A stretch of 64,000 nt of DNA from Gammaproteobacteria bacterium (GTDB taxonomy: Bacteria > Pseudomonadota > Gammaproteobacteria > Pseudomonadales > Halieaceae). Made by a program: the position numbers and the translations under genes. Shown here one piece after another: positions 20,323-30,586 of this stretch. Location of the stretch: NCBI GenBank assembly GCA_030428835.1, contig JAUIEP010000009.1:1-64000 (forward strand), read 5' to 3'. Below the pieces are notes generated by a model that saw nothing but the letters and a program-made list of their open reading frames with translations, had not been told where the DNA came from and made no database searches. Numbering within the stretch: position 1 is the first letter of the stretch; every line of letters begins with the position of its first letter.

Positions 20323-21939
20323 CTACGGCAGGGCCCTGGGCCGGGAGGCGGCCGGCGGGGAGCGCAACTCGCGAAAGCGCGTGCCCAGGGCGAGGTGTGC
20401 GAGGACGTAGGCGCCCAATCCTGCAGCCACGAGCAGCACCAGGTCGAGGATGCGCCGACTGGCGCTGTGGGCCTGCCAGTCGGGCACCGGGGAATCCAGC
20501 AACGTGAGCACAACGCCCATCGCCGCGGTGGCCAGCAGCAGGCGCACTAGGTAGCGCCGCCAGCCCGGCGCCCACACATAAACGCCCTCGCGCAGCAGGC
20601 CGCGCAGCAGCAGCCCGGCGTTCAGCCAGGCGGCCAGGGCGGTGGCGAGGGCGAGCCCCACGTGGCCGGTGTTCCACAGGTGCATCAGCGGGATGACAAA
20701 TGCGAGGTTCATGACCATGTTGGCCGCCATCGCGATAATCCCGATCTTCACCGGTGTCCTGGTGTCCTGGCGGGCGTAGAAACCGGGCGCCAGTACCTTG
20801 ATGAGCATGAAGGCCACGAGGCCCACGCAGTAGGCGCGCAGGCTGAGGCTCGCCATCTCGGCGTCGAAGGGCGTGAGCGCGTCGCGCTGGAACAGCGTGA
20901 TCAGGATGGGCTCGGCCAGCAGGATCAGCGCAGTGGCCGCCGGCACCCCGATAAGCAAGACCGAGCGCACTGCCCAGTCGAGCGTTGCGCTGAATGCCCC
21001 CTCGCGCTCCGCCGCACGATGTGCCGAGAGGTTGGGCAGGATAACCGTCGCAATGGCGACGCCGAACACGCCCAGCGGCAGCTCCGCCAGGCGGTCAGAG
21101 AGGTACAGCCAGGTAATACTGCCGGTTGGCAGGAACGAGGCCAGCACTGTATCCAGCAGCAGGTTGATCTGGCTCACGGACACACCGAACAGGGCGGGCA
21201 CCATCAGCGTCATGATGCGCCTGACGCCCTCGTCCCTGGTGTCCCAGATGGGTCGCGGCACAAGATCGAGGCGGTACAGCGAGGGTAGCTGGAAGAGCAA
21301 CTGCACCACGCCGGCCATGAACACCGCCCATGCGAGGGCGAATACGGGTTCCTCGAACCAGGGAGCGGCGACCAGCGCACCACTGATCAACGACAGGTTG
21401 AGCAACACCGGTGTGAAGGCCGGTACAGCGAAGCGACCGTAGCTGTTGAGGATCGCGCCGCAAAAGCCGGTCAGGGAGATGAGCATCAGGTAGGGGAAGG
21501 TGATGCGAATCATGTCCGCGGTGAGCGCGAATTTCTCCGCCTGGCTGATGAAACCGGGCGCGAAGATCGCCGTGACCACCGGTGCCGCGACGATGGCGAA
21601 TGCGGTGAGGGCCAGCAACGTACCCCCCAACACCCCCGCCACCCGATTGATGAGACCCTGCACGGCGGCGGTGCTGCCCGCCTCCCTGTAATCGGCCAGC
21701 ACGGGCACGAAGGCCTGGGAGAACGCACCCTCCGCGAACAGGCGACGCAGGAAGTTGGGTATCTTGAAGGCGATGAAGAAGGCGTCGGCCTGGGCCGTGG
21801 CGCCGACGAACGCCGCGACCACGATATCGCGCACCAGCCCAAGCACGCGCGACAGCATGGTCAGGCTGCCGACGAGGGCACTGGAGCGCAGCAGGCCGCC
21901 CTGGCCCGGTGGCTGTGCGTCGGCTACATCTTCTGCCAT
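20323..21939 (-). CDS. murJ: Lipid II flippase MurJ (MviN)
   Basis: 538 residues, MATE-like membrane protein with about 14 hydrophobic helices that moves lipid II to the periplasmic face for peptidoglycan synthesis. Family hallmarks are the N-terminal SLTMLSRVLGLVRDIVVAA, QADAFFIAFKIPNFLRRLFAEGAFSQAFVPV and, later, YLSDRLAELPLGVFGVAIATVILPNLS. The 59-bp gap to ribF shows no clear terminator, so the string murJ to ispH is probably one transcript. Confidence 0.96.
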   Translation of the reverse strand: MAEDVADAQPPGQGGLLRSSALVGSLTMLSRVLGLVRDIVVAAFVGATAQADAFFIAFKIPNFLRRLFAEGAFSQAFVPVLADYREAGSTAAVQGLINRVAGVLGGTLLALTAFAIVAAPVVTAIFAPGFISQAEKFALTADMIRITFPYLMLISLTGFCGAILNSYGRFAVPAFTPVLLNLSLISGALVAAPWFEEPVFALAWAVFMAGVVQLLFQLPSLYRLDLVPRPIWDTRDEGVRRIMTLMVPALFGVSVSQINLLLDTVLASFLPTGSITWLYLSDRLAELPLGVFGVAIATVILPNLSAHRAAEREGAFSATLDWAVRSVLLIGVPAATALILLAEPILITLFQRDALTPFDAEMASLSLRAYCVGLVAFMLIKVLAPGFYARQDTRTPVKIGIIAMAANMVMNLAFVIPLMHLWNTGHVGLALATALAAWLNAGLLLRGLLREGVYVWAPGWRRYLVRLLLATAAMGVVLTLLDSPVPDWQAHSASRRILDLVLLVAAGLGAYVLAHLALGTRFRELRSPPAASRPRALP

Positions 21940-21964
21940 GGCGGTAACGGTGCCGGCGGGCCGC

Positions 21965-22579
21965 TCAGCACCAGCGCTCCCGTAGCGATTCGAAGTGACT
22001 CTTGAGCCACAGCAGGGCGATCAGCGTATGGCCGTTGGGGATGCTGTCCTCGGCCAGCATTCGCATGGCGTCCTCGCGCGGAACGGCATGCACGAGGATG
22101 TCCTCACCCTCCCCGGCCACGCCCCTGAGGCCGCCGATCGCGGCGTCCTCCGCGCGACCACAGAACAGGCGTACCTGCTCGGTGCACGCCCCGGCGCTGG
22201 GAAACACCGTGGCGATGGGCACCAGTTCGGATACCTCGCAGCCCGCCTCCTCCATCGCCTCGCGGTGGATGACATCCTCGTCGCTCTCCCCCTCCTCGAC
22301 CACACCGGCGATGAGTTCCAGCATCCAGGGGCTGTCCGCGCCGCGGATGGCGCCCGGGCGGAACTGCTCCACCATGACAAGGCTGTCGGATTGCGGATCG
22401 TAGGGCAGCACGCCCACGGCGTCGCCACGGTCGAACACCTCGCGCATGATGGGCTCACTCCAGCCGCCCGCGAAGCGCTTGTGGGTGAGCGTCAGGCGGC
22501 GCACCTTGAAGTGTCCGTCGTAGGCGCACTCGTCCTCGAGGACCCGCACATCCTGGGCGCCGAAGCGCAGCGTAGGCAT
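21965..22579 (-). CDS. nudF: ADP-ribose pyrophosphatase (NudF-like Nudix hydrolase)
   Basis: 204 residues. The Nudix box is complete: GVVEEGESDEDVIHREAMEE followed by AG (about residues 91-112), with the RE..EE core that binds Mg2+. Flanking sequence (VMVEQFRPGAI, MLELIAG, PSAGACTEQV) is that of NudF/TrgB enzymes, which hydrolyse ADP-ribose to AMP and ribose-5-phosphate. It lies between murJ (25 bp) and pyrB (9 bp), so it is probably co-transcribed with them. Confidence 0.88.
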   Translation of the reverse strand: MPTLRFGAQDVRVLEDECAYDGHFKVRRLTLTHKRFAGGWSEPIMREVFDRGDAVGVLPYDPQSDSLVMVEQFRPGAIRGADSPWMLELIAGVVEEGESDEDVIHREAMEEAGCEVSELVPIATVFPSAGACTEQVRLFCGRAEDAAIGGLRGVAGEGEDILVHAVPREDAMRMLAEDSIPNGHTLIALLWLKSHFESLRERWC

Positions 22580-22588
22580 CGGGGCGAC

Positions 22589-23602
22589 CTAAAACCGGCT
22601 CGCGGTATACCAGTTGACGTCCCGGGCGTGCCGGTCGACCTGGTCCACGACATCGAGAATCATGGCGAACAGCGCCATGCGCACCAGCAGGCCGTTATCG
22701 GTCTGGCGGAAGATCGCGAGATTGGGGTTTTCATTCAAATCGTCGTCCAGCTCGCGGGCGTTCTCGCGCGAGTCCCGCGGCAGGGGGTGCATGATGACGG
22801 TGTTCGGTTCGCAGTTGTGGGTGTAGACTGACTGGTTGAGGCGGAACTTGCCACGGTACAGGTCGGCCTCTTCCTGGCTGGAGAAGCGCTCCTCCTGTAT
22901 GCGCGTGGAGTAGACGATATCGACATTGGAGATGCTCGACTCGAGCTGGTCGGACTCCAGCACCTGGTGTTCCGTGGCGCGCAGCTCATCGACAATTTCC
23001 GGCGGCATCTTCAGCGCCTCCGGCGACACGAGCACCACTCGCACGCCGGGGAACAGGCTGAGCAGCTTGCACAGGGAGTGGACGGTGCGGCCGAAGCGCA
23101 GGTCCCCCACCATGGCGATGCGCAACTGGTCCAGCGAGCGCCGCTTGGTCGCGAGTTCGGCGCGGATGGTGTAGAGGTCGAGCAGCGCCTGGCTGGGGTG
23201 CTCGTTGCTGCCGTCGCCGCCGTTGATCACCGGCACCCGGCTGGCCGCGGCGAACTCCGCCACAGAGCCGGTGGCGGGGTGGCGCATGGCGATCACGTCG
23301 GAATAGCCGCTGAGCACCCGCGCCGTGTCGTACAGTGACTCGCCCTTGGCGATGGCGGATTGCTCGAAGCCCGTGGTCTCGCGGACCTCGCCCCCGAGCA
23401 GGTTGAAGGCGCTGCCGAAGCTGACGCGCGTGCGGGTGCTCGGTTCGAAGAACATCGACCCCAGGATCGCGCCGTCCAGCACGCGGGTCACGCGGCGCCG
23501 GTGGGCGTAGGGGGCCATGCGGTCGGCGATGGAGAAGATCAGCTCGACGTCCTCGCGCTGGAACTGCTGGACGGACAGGATATGGCTACCGGCAAAGTTC
23601 AC
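22589..23602 (-). CDS. pyrB: Aspartate carbamoyltransferase catalytic chain
   Basis: 337 residues. The carbamoyl-phosphate loop FEPSTRTR is present, with the active-site loop containing K (SAIAKGESLYDT) and HPSQALLDLYTI. Catalyses the committed step of pyrimidine synthesis. I chose GTG at 23602 because GGAGA lies five bases upstream; the ORF can be read 20 codons further up without Shine-Dalgarno support. The sequence resembles the E. coli type, but there is no adjacent pyrI or pyrC-like partner. Confidence 0.93.
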   Translation of the reverse strand: MNFAGSHILSVQQFQREDVELIFSIADRMAPYAHRRRVTRVLDGAILGSMFFEPSTRTRVSFGSAFNLLGGEVRETTGFEQSAIAKGESLYDTARVLSGYSDVIAMRHPATGSVAEFAAASRVPVINGGDGSNEHPSQALLDLYTIRAELATKRRSLDQLRIAMVGDLRFGRTVHSLCKLLSLFPGVRVVLVSPEALKMPPEIVDELRATEHQVLESDQLESSISNVDIVYSTRIQEERFSSQEEADLYRGKFRLNQSVYTHNCEPNTVIMHPLPRDSRENARELDDDLNENPNLAIFRQTDNGLLVRMALFAMILDVVDQVDRHARDVNWYTASRF

Positions 23603-23682
23603 CGAAATCTCCAAGGGCAAGGAACGGGGCACATTATAAGGGCGACGCCGTGGCGTGCCCATGTAGAAATTACCGCGGACCG

Positions 23683-25134
23683 TCAGGCCAGCAGGCTGTC
23701 GCCGTAATCCAGCAGGGCGCGCAGGACCTCGCGGTCGGCGTCCGCCAGTGCGGCGTCGGCCAGGTGTTCCTCGATCCGGGCCTGGTACGCCTCCAGGCAG
23801 ATGCTGGCCCCCGCCTCGGGGTCAGTCAGCCGGGCGAAGCGATACTCCTCCCAGGCGGCGCGCTCTTCCCCGGTGAGGGTGTCGGGGAAATTGCGCGCCC
23901 GATAGCGCAGCAGCATCTCCGGCAGCCGGGGGTCCTCGAAGGGAAAGCTCGCAGCGGCGAGGTCGTAGGGCGAGAGGTCGCGGAGCCGATCCATCAGGCG
24001 CTTGTCAGCGTCGGAAAAGAAGCCGCCGCCGTAGAGCATGAGGTCCGGGTCCGTGTGCTCGGCAAAGCGCCGCTCGCGGTAGACCGCCTGCATCTTCGCG
24101 GTGAATGCCTTCGGGTCGCGGTCGCGATAGTCGCGCAGCGCCGCGAGGTGCTCGCGGCAGCGCGCGCCCGATATGCCCAGTCGCTCGGCCGTGGCGGGAT
24201 CCGCGAACTTCGCCGTCAGCAACACCGGGCACTTGTTGATATGCACTGTCTTGAGGCCGGGGCGCTCGACCCCGTCCGCGAGCTCCGCCGTCGGGGTATA
24301 GAGCCGTTTGGCGATGTCGGCGGCGGAGAGGTCAGCAAGCTGGGTGGGGTCCGCCATCAGGTCGTAACAGATGACCTCATTCTTGTTCTTCGGGTGCATG
24401 GCGAGCGGCGCGATCAACGCTATGTTGTGCCGCGCCGCGCCGAACATGCCCGAGACGTGCAACACCGGTTTCATCGCGGCGATATCGAGTGCGGCCATGG
24501 CCGAGTGCTTGTCGCGGTGCTCCAGCAGGTGCTCGAACAGGCGCGGCTGGCGCTCGCGCACGAGGCGCGCCAGCGCGATGGTCGCCTCCACATCGGCCAG
24601 CGCATCGTGCGCATCCGCGTGCCCGATGCCGTTGGCTGCGGTGAGGTCCTCGAGGCGAAAACTCGGCAGGCCGTCGTCCCGCAGGGGCCACTCGATACCC
24701 TCGGGGCGCAGCGCGTGCGCCGTGCGCACAACATCGATGAGATCCCAGCGCGAGTTACCGTTCTGCCACTCCCGCGCATACGGGTCGTGGAAGTTGCGGT
24801 ACAAGGTGTAGCGCGTGACCTCGTCGTCGAAGCGCAGCGAATTGTAGCCGACACCGCAGGTACCCGGCGCCGCGAGTTCGTCGTGCACGCGCCCGATGAA
24901 CTCGGGCTCGATAACGCCCTCGGCGAGGGCCTTCTGGGGTGTGATGCCCGTGACCAGGCAGGCGTCGGGCTGGGGCAGGTAATCGTTCGCCGGGCGGCAG
25001 AACACAACCAGCGGTTTGCCGACGACGTTCAGCGCCATGTCGGTGCGCAACCCGGCAAACTGCACGGGCCTGTCCCGGGCAGGGTCGGCCCCGAAGGTCT
25101 CGTAGTCGTGCCAGTAAAGACTCGTCCCGGCCAC
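23683..25134 (-). CDS. sbcB: Exodeoxyribonuclease I
   Basis: 483 residues. The 3'-5' ssDNA exonuclease of recombination and mismatch repair. The N-terminal DnaQ-like domain carries DYETFG (acidic metal-binding residues), later YNSLRFDDE and the H-A-D motif (GHADAHDALADVEAT). The SH3-like and C-terminal helical regions follow (KCPVLL; YRARNFPDTL with the E..W motif). Length equals the E. coli enzyme (475). Four bases separate its start from the fumarase stop. Confidence 0.95.
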   Translation of the reverse strand: MAGTSLYWHDYETFGADPARDRPVQFAGLRTDMALNVVGKPLVVFCRPANDYLPQPDACLVTGITPQKALAEGVIEPEFIGRVHDELAAPGTCGVGYNSLRFDDEVTRYTLYRNFHDPYAREWQNGNSRWDLIDVVRTAHALRPEGIEWPLRDDGLPSFRLEDLTAANGIGHADAHDALADVEATIALARLVRERQPRLFEHLLEHRDKHSAMAALDIAAMKPVLHVSGMFGAARHNIALIAPLAMHPKNKNEVICYDLMADPTQLADLSAADIAKRLYTPTAELADGVERPGLKTVHINKCPVLLTAKFADPATAERLGISGARCREHLAALRDYRDRDPKAFTAKMQAVYRERRFAEHTDPDLMLYGGGFFSDADKRLMDRLRDLSPYDLAAASFPFEDPRLPEMLLRYRARNFPDTLTGEERAAWEEYRFARLTDPEAGASICLEAYQARIEEHLADAALADADREVLRALLDYGDSLLA

Positions 25135-25139
25135 TGCGG

Positions 25140-26663
25140 TCAGACGACTTCGATAGCCTGTTCTTCGATTTTCGCCTGCCAGATTTTCGGCCCGGTCTCG
25201 TGCACGGACGTGCCGTTGACGTCGACCGCCACACTGACCGGCATGTCCTTCACCTCGAACTCGTAGATGGCCTCCATGCCCAGCTCCGGAAACGCGACGA
25301 CCTTCGCACTGGTGATGGCCTTGGACACGAGGTACGCCGCACCGCCGACCGCCATGAGATAGACCGCCTTGTGTTTCTTGATGGCCTCGACGCCCGCGGG
25401 TCCGCGTTCGGCCTTGCCTATCATGCCGAGCAGGCCCGTGTGCTCCAGGATGAAGTCAGTGAACTTGTCCATGCGCGTCGAGGTGGTGGGTCCCGCGGGG
25501 CCGACCACCTCGTCGCGCACCGGGTCCACGGGACCGACGTAGTAAATGAAGCGGCCGTTGAAGTCCACGCCCGCGGGCAGGCCCTCGCCGCTCTCGATCA
25601 GTTCGCGAATCTTCTTGTGCGCGGCGTCGCGGCCGGTGAGCATCTTGCCCGACAGCAGCAGGGTGTCGCCCGGCTGCCACGCCGCGGCCTCCTCGCGGGT
25701 CACGGTATCGAGGTTGACGCGGCGCGTGCCCTCGCCCACCTCCCAGGTAATATCGGGCCAGTCGCCGATGTCGGGCGGCGCCTGCAGTGCGGGGCCCGAG
25801 CCGTCGAGGACAAAATGCGCGTGGCGCGTGGCCGCGCAGTTCGGGATCATCGCCACGGGCAGCGATGCGGCGTGGGTCGGGTAGTCGCGGATTTTCACGT
25901 CCAGCACCGTGGTGAGGCCGCCGAGCCCCTGGGCGCCGATACCCAGCCGGTTGACCTTCTCCATGATCTCGAGGCGCAGTTCCTCGATGCGGTTGGCCGG
26001 GCCGCGCTCGCGCAGCTCGTGTATGTCGATGGGATCCATCAGGGATTCCTTGGCCAGGACCGCGGCTTTTTCCGCCGTGCCACCGATACCGATGCCGAGC
26101 ATGCCCGGCGGGCACCAACCGGCGCCCATGGTCGGTACCGTCTTCACCACCCAGTCGACGATGCTGTCGGAGGGGTTGAGCATGGCCAGCTTGGATTTGT
26201 TCTCGGAGCCGCCACCCTTGGCCGCGACCTGCACATCCACGGTGTCGCCCGCCACGACCTCCATGTGAACCACTGCCGGTGTATTGTCCTTCGTGTTCCT
26301 GCGCGCACCCGCCGGGTCGTCCAGGATAGAGGCGCGCAGCACGTTGTCGGGATGCAGGTAGGCGCGACGCACGCCTTCGTTCACCATCTCCGCCACAGAG
26401 AGTTCGGCGTCCCACCGCACGTCCATGCCGATCTTCATGAAGACAGTCACAATGCCCGTGTCCTGGCAGATGGGCCGGTGCCCCTCGGCGCACATGCGGG
26501 AATTGATGAGAATCTGCGCCATCGCGTCCTTGGCGGCCGGGTTCTGCTCCCGCTCGTAGGCCTCGTTGACGGCCTGCACGAAGTCGAGGGGGTGGTAATA
26601 GGAAATAAACTGCAGGGCATCGGCGACGCTGTCGACAAGATCGTCCTGACGAATGACAGTCAT
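25140..26663 (-). CDS. fumA: Class I fumarate hydratase
   Basis: 507-residue iron-sulfur fumarase of the TCA cycle, with both alpha-type (N-terminal) and beta-type (C-terminal) domains fused. Cluster cysteines appear in ICQDTGIV, GAGWCPPGML and PNCAATRHAH. The C-terminal domain has the GPTTSTRMD block. I chose ATG at 26663 (GAGGA seven bases upstream); an in-frame ATG at 26705 is less supported. Oxygen-sensitive, unlike FumC. The family also contains fumA/fumB paralogues and related L(+)-tartrate dehydratases; length and domain order favour fumarase. Confidence 0.92.
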   Translation of the reverse strand: MTVIRQDDLVDSVADALQFISYYHPLDFVQAVNEAYEREQNPAAKDAMAQILINSRMCAEGHRPICQDTGIVTVFMKIGMDVRWDAELSVAEMVNEGVRRAYLHPDNVLRASILDDPAGARRNTKDNTPAVVHMEVVAGDTVDVQVAAKGGGSENKSKLAMLNPSDSIVDWVVKTVPTMGAGWCPPGMLGIGIGGTAEKAAVLAKESLMDPIDIHELRERGPANRIEELRLEIMEKVNRLGIGAQGLGGLTTVLDVKIRDYPTHAASLPVAMIPNCAATRHAHFVLDGSGPALQAPPDIGDWPDITWEVGEGTRRVNLDTVTREEAAAWQPGDTLLLSGKMLTGRDAAHKKIRELIESGEGLPAGVDFNGRFIYYVGPVDPVRDEVVGPAGPTTSTRMDKFTDFILEHTGLLGMIGKAERGPAGVEAIKKHKAVYLMAVGGAAYLVSKAITSAKVVAFPELGMEAIYEFEVKDMPVSVAVDVNGTSVHETGPKIWQAKIEEQAIEVV

Positions 26664-26747
26664 GGCGGAATCCTCGGGGGGAATAAAGGGAGCGTTAGTA
26701 TACACCCCCCGGGTTGCGCCGGGAGCAAGGGAGCGCGGTCGCGGCCC

Positions 26748-27500
26748 TCAGGGGATCGACTGCATAGCGCTGACCGTGGAGCGCAACTCCAGGATGCTGG
26801 CATTGACCTGCTTGCGGAACGCGTTGACGGAGCCGACCCACTCCTCATTGGTGGAAACCCGCTTGTCGAGCTTCGACACCTCCAGGTTGAGGCGATTGAG
26901 CGTGTCGGCCACCCGCTCCACCTGGGCCTGGTTGGCCTTCGCGCTGGACATGAGCCGCGACAGGTCGTCCGCCACGCCCTTGAGCGTGGCGAGATCCTTC
27001 GACGCGGCGGACAGTTCAGCCTGGACACTCTTGACGTCGCCCTGCAGGCCCTGCACCGATGCGCCCTGGGACTTGCTGGACGCTTCGAGCGCAGACAGGC
27101 GCTCCTTGCTGCGTTTCCAGACGTTGTCCCAGAGTTTGCGCACCTCCGTGTCCAGTTCCCTGACCTTGACCGCCATTGCCTGCGCATTCTGCGCCAGGCC
27201 CTCGTCGGTATCGGACAGGCGCGCCTCGAGATCGGCGATGCGCCCGGCGTAGCCCGCCATATCCCTCTGTGCATTCTCGAGTTGCTGCTGCAACTGCCAG
27301 GCCCAGGCACAGGCCACGGCGGCCACCACGAGCGCGACCACGATGAACAGCCGGGACCACATACCCGCACCACCGCCACTACCGTTGCCCTTGCCCTTCC
27401 CGCGAGCGCGACGGCGTGAGCCGCCGCCCACGGGCTCGCGCCGGGTGTTGTCGATGTCAGGCACTATGGAGGGGATGTCGTGATGGGTATCTCGGGCCAT
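26748..27500 (-). CDS. Inner-membrane coiled-coil protein of unknown function
   Basis: 250 residues. The N-terminus (about 1-45) is polar with a run of Arg/Lys/Gly. A single transmembrane helix follows (SRLFIVVALVVAAVACAWAW, about 48-68), then a long alpha-helical coiled coil covers the remaining ~180 residues (for example ADLEARLSDTDEGLAQNAQ, ALEASSKSQGASVQ). The topology suggests a cytoplasmic tail and a periplasmic rod. I recognise no named family. A start at 27500 is supported by AAGG eight bases upstream. It lies 84 bp upstream of the fumarase on the same strand. Confidence 0.75.
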   Translation of the reverse strand: MARDTHHDIPSIVPDIDNTRREPVGGGSRRRARGKGKGNGSGGGAGMWSRLFIVVALVVAAVACAWAWQLQQQLENAQRDMAGYAGRIADLEARLSDTDEGLAQNAQAMAVKVRELDTEVRKLWDNVWKRSKERLSALEASSKSQGASVQGLQGDVKSVQAELSAASKDLATLKGVADDLSRLMSSAKANQAQVERVADTLNRLNLEVSKLDKRVSTNEEWVGSVNAFRKQVNASILELRSTVSAMQSIP

Positions 27501-27571
27501 GGAACAAACCTTACTGCGCAATGCGGGCAATTATACATAGGCACCGCAGACGCTCATAAATTCCGGGGTAC

Positions 27572-27599
27572 AAAAAAAGCCGGGCTGGGCCCGGCTTTT
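27572..27599 (-). terminator. Terminator downstream of the PuuD-like gene
   Basis: Perfect stem GCCGGGC (27579-27585) with GCCCGGC (27589-27595), 3-base loop, extended by A-T pairs and followed on the minus strand by seven Ts (27578-27572). The T run on the other side is shorter, so a weak bidirectional role is possible. Confidence 0.88.
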
Positions 27600-27616
27600 C
27601 GGAATTTACAGATACC

Positions 27617-28246
27617 CTACAGGAAGTGCAGCAGCGCCCAGATAATCGCCGTCAGCGCGATGCTGCAGTGGATGACGCCTTTGACGCTGGCCATCGGGCC
27701 CATTTTGCCGAACAGGGCATTGGCCTCCACGGCCACGATCACCGCCACGGCGGCCCAGAACCCGGTGCCGTCGGGGCTTGCCACCGCGAGGTGCTTGGCG
27801 CCCAGCATCCCGAACAGCATGGGGCCGGAGAACAGCGTGTTGGTACGCGAGGCAAGCCCGGCCTTCGCCGCCGACGCCGGTCCGTCGCCGGTCTTGCCGT
27901 TGAGGCCGAGGACCACCTGCTGTGCGGGCCAGATAATCAACCAGACGTTCAAAAACATGAACGTACCTGCCAGCGCACCGACCCAGATAACAGGCGTGGA
28001 GGAGAAATACTGGAAGGCGCCAACCATTCCGAGCAGCAGGACACCCGTGAGGAAGGTGAACATGGCGCCCCAGCGGAACCACCAGAGGGCGCGCGGGGCC
28101 AGCTTGGCCTTGGCGTCCTTGAGGGCCTCGGCTTCCGCCTCCTTGAAGTACTCGGTTTGTACGAAATTGAAGTAGTAGAGCATGCCTATCCACGTGATAC
28201 CGAAGAGCACGTGGGCCCAGCGGAACAGAAATTCGACAACTGCCAT
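27617..28246 (-). CDS. Membrane protein, urate oxidase N-terminal (PuuD-like) domain
   Basis: 209 residues with about six hydrophobic helices. The beginning FRWAHVLFGITWIGMLYYFNFVQ matches the membrane domain of PuuD-type urate hydroxylases (Pfam Urate_ox_N, formerly DUF989), which probably binds haem via conserved histidines. Full PuuD has a C-terminal cytochrome c domain that is missing here, so urate oxidation cannot be assumed. Stand-alone members are common in proteobacteria and have no settled function. Good Shine-Dalgarno (AAGGAGA). No purine-catabolic genes nearby. Confidence 0.75.
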   Translation of the reverse strand: MAVVEFLFRWAHVLFGITWIGMLYYFNFVQTEYFKEAEAEALKDAKAKLAPRALWWFRWGAMFTFLTGVLLLGMVGAFQYFSSTPVIWVGALAGTFMFLNVWLIIWPAQQVVLGLNGKTGDGPASAAKAGLASRTNTLFSGPMLFGMLGAKHLAVASPDGTGFWAAVAVIVAVEANALFGKMGPMASVKGVIHCSIALTAIIWALLHFL

Positions 28247-28352
28247 GACGATCTCCTTCTTGTTCTAGAGAATGGATCTGAAAGAATGTGGTGACCCCAT
28301 TTGAATTGTACACCCTCTCCCGTAGCGGGGCCATGGACCGGGCGGGGTGCGC

Positions 28353-28380
28353 AAAAAAAACCCCACCGCGAGGTGGGGTT
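28353..28380 (-). terminator. Terminator of the groES-groEL operon
   Basis: CCCCACC (28361-28367) pairs with GGTGGGG (28372-28378) over a GCGA tetraloop and is followed on the minus strand by eight Ts (28360-28353). It lies 24 bp past the groEL stop. Confidence 0.92.
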
Positions 28381-28403
28381 TCGATACAGGGAGTGAGGGC
28401 TGC

Positions 28404-30059
<1,656 letters not shown>

Positions 30060-30083
30060 TTATTGCTAACGTTGTGTTCGGGG

Positions 30084-30374
30084 TTACTCGACGACAGCGT
30101 AGATTTCGCTCTCGCCCATGATGATCAGCTCTTCACCATCGACCTCGATGGTGTTGCTGCCGGCGTACTGGCCGAAGACCACGGTGTCACCGACCTTCAC
30201 GGCCAACGCACGGGTCTCGCCGCTATCGAGCACCTTGCCCTCGCCGACGGCCACTACTTCACCCTGGTTGGGCTTTTCCTTGGCGGAACCGGGCAGCACG
30301 ATACCCCCGGCGGTGGTCTCTTCCTCTTCTTTGCGACGGATGACCACTCGGTCATACAGCGGACGGATTTTCAT
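30084..30374 (-). CDS. groES: Co-chaperonin GroES (Hsp10)
   Basis: 96 residues, full length. [19 protein letters not shown] start, the [13 protein letters not shown] mobile-loop region (about 23-35) and the C-terminal [17 protein letters not shown]. Caps the GroEL ring. First gene of the operon; its leader carries a CIRCE operator plus two promoters. Confidence 0.99.
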   Translation of the reverse strand: MKIRPLYDRVVIRRKEEEETTAGGIVLPGSAKEKPNQGEVVAVGEGKVLDSGETRALAVKVGDTVVFGQYAGSNTIEVDGEELIIMGESEIYAVVE

Positions 30375-30430
30375 CTCTGCATTTCTCCAAACTATCGATG
30401 TTATGGGCCCCGACTGGGGGTTAGCTGCTG

Positions 30431-30457
30431 AATTGGGGCGGAAAAGGCGTTTTCAAC
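30431..30457 (-). promoter_or_regulatory. Sigma-32 promoter P2 of groES-groEL
   Basis: On the minus strand GTTGAAA (30457-30451), a 12-bp spacer and CCCCAATT (30438-30431) match the RpoH consensus (CTTGAAA, N11-16, CCCCATNT) with few mismatches. It lies downstream of the CIRCE element, about 55 bp from the groES start. Confidence 0.7.
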
Positions 30458-30463
30458 CCACAA

Positions 30464-30490
30464 TTAGCACTCTTTTCAAGAGAGTGCTAA
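30464..30490 (-). promoter_or_regulatory. CIRCE operator (HrcA site)
   Basis: Perfect inverted repeat TTAGCACTC-N9-GAGTGCTAA, identical to the HrcA consensus. The operator begins at the last base of the -10 box of the sigma-70 promoter, as expected for repression at +1. hrcA itself is not in the window. Confidence 0.96.
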
Positions 30491-30517
30491 TTCTAGTCAC
30501 GAAAGAGGCCGAGTCAA
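30490..30517 (-). promoter_or_regulatory. Sigma-70 promoter P1 of groES-groEL
   Basis: On the minus strand TTGACT (30517-30512), a 16-bp spacer and TAGAAT (30495-30490). The -10 abuts the CIRCE operator, which places HrcA at the start site. Confidence 0.82.
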
Positions 30518-30564
30518 GGGGTTACGGGCGTCGCCCCGCAGGTCGCGCGACACATACTTTTTTA

Positions 30565-30586
30565 TTAAAAACAACGGGTTGCCGTT
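30565..30586 (-). terminator. Possible terminator of fxsA
   Basis: A short stem AACGG (30586-30582) with CCGTT (30577-30573), 4-base loop, then GTTTTTAAT on the minus strand. It overlaps the fxsA stop codon. The 5-bp stem is weak. Confidence 0.45.

Noticed and set aside
25200-27419. 739-codon plus-strand ORF antisense to the fumarase and coiled-coil gene
   Set aside because: Spans two confidently called minus-strand genes; no motif and no ribosome binding site.
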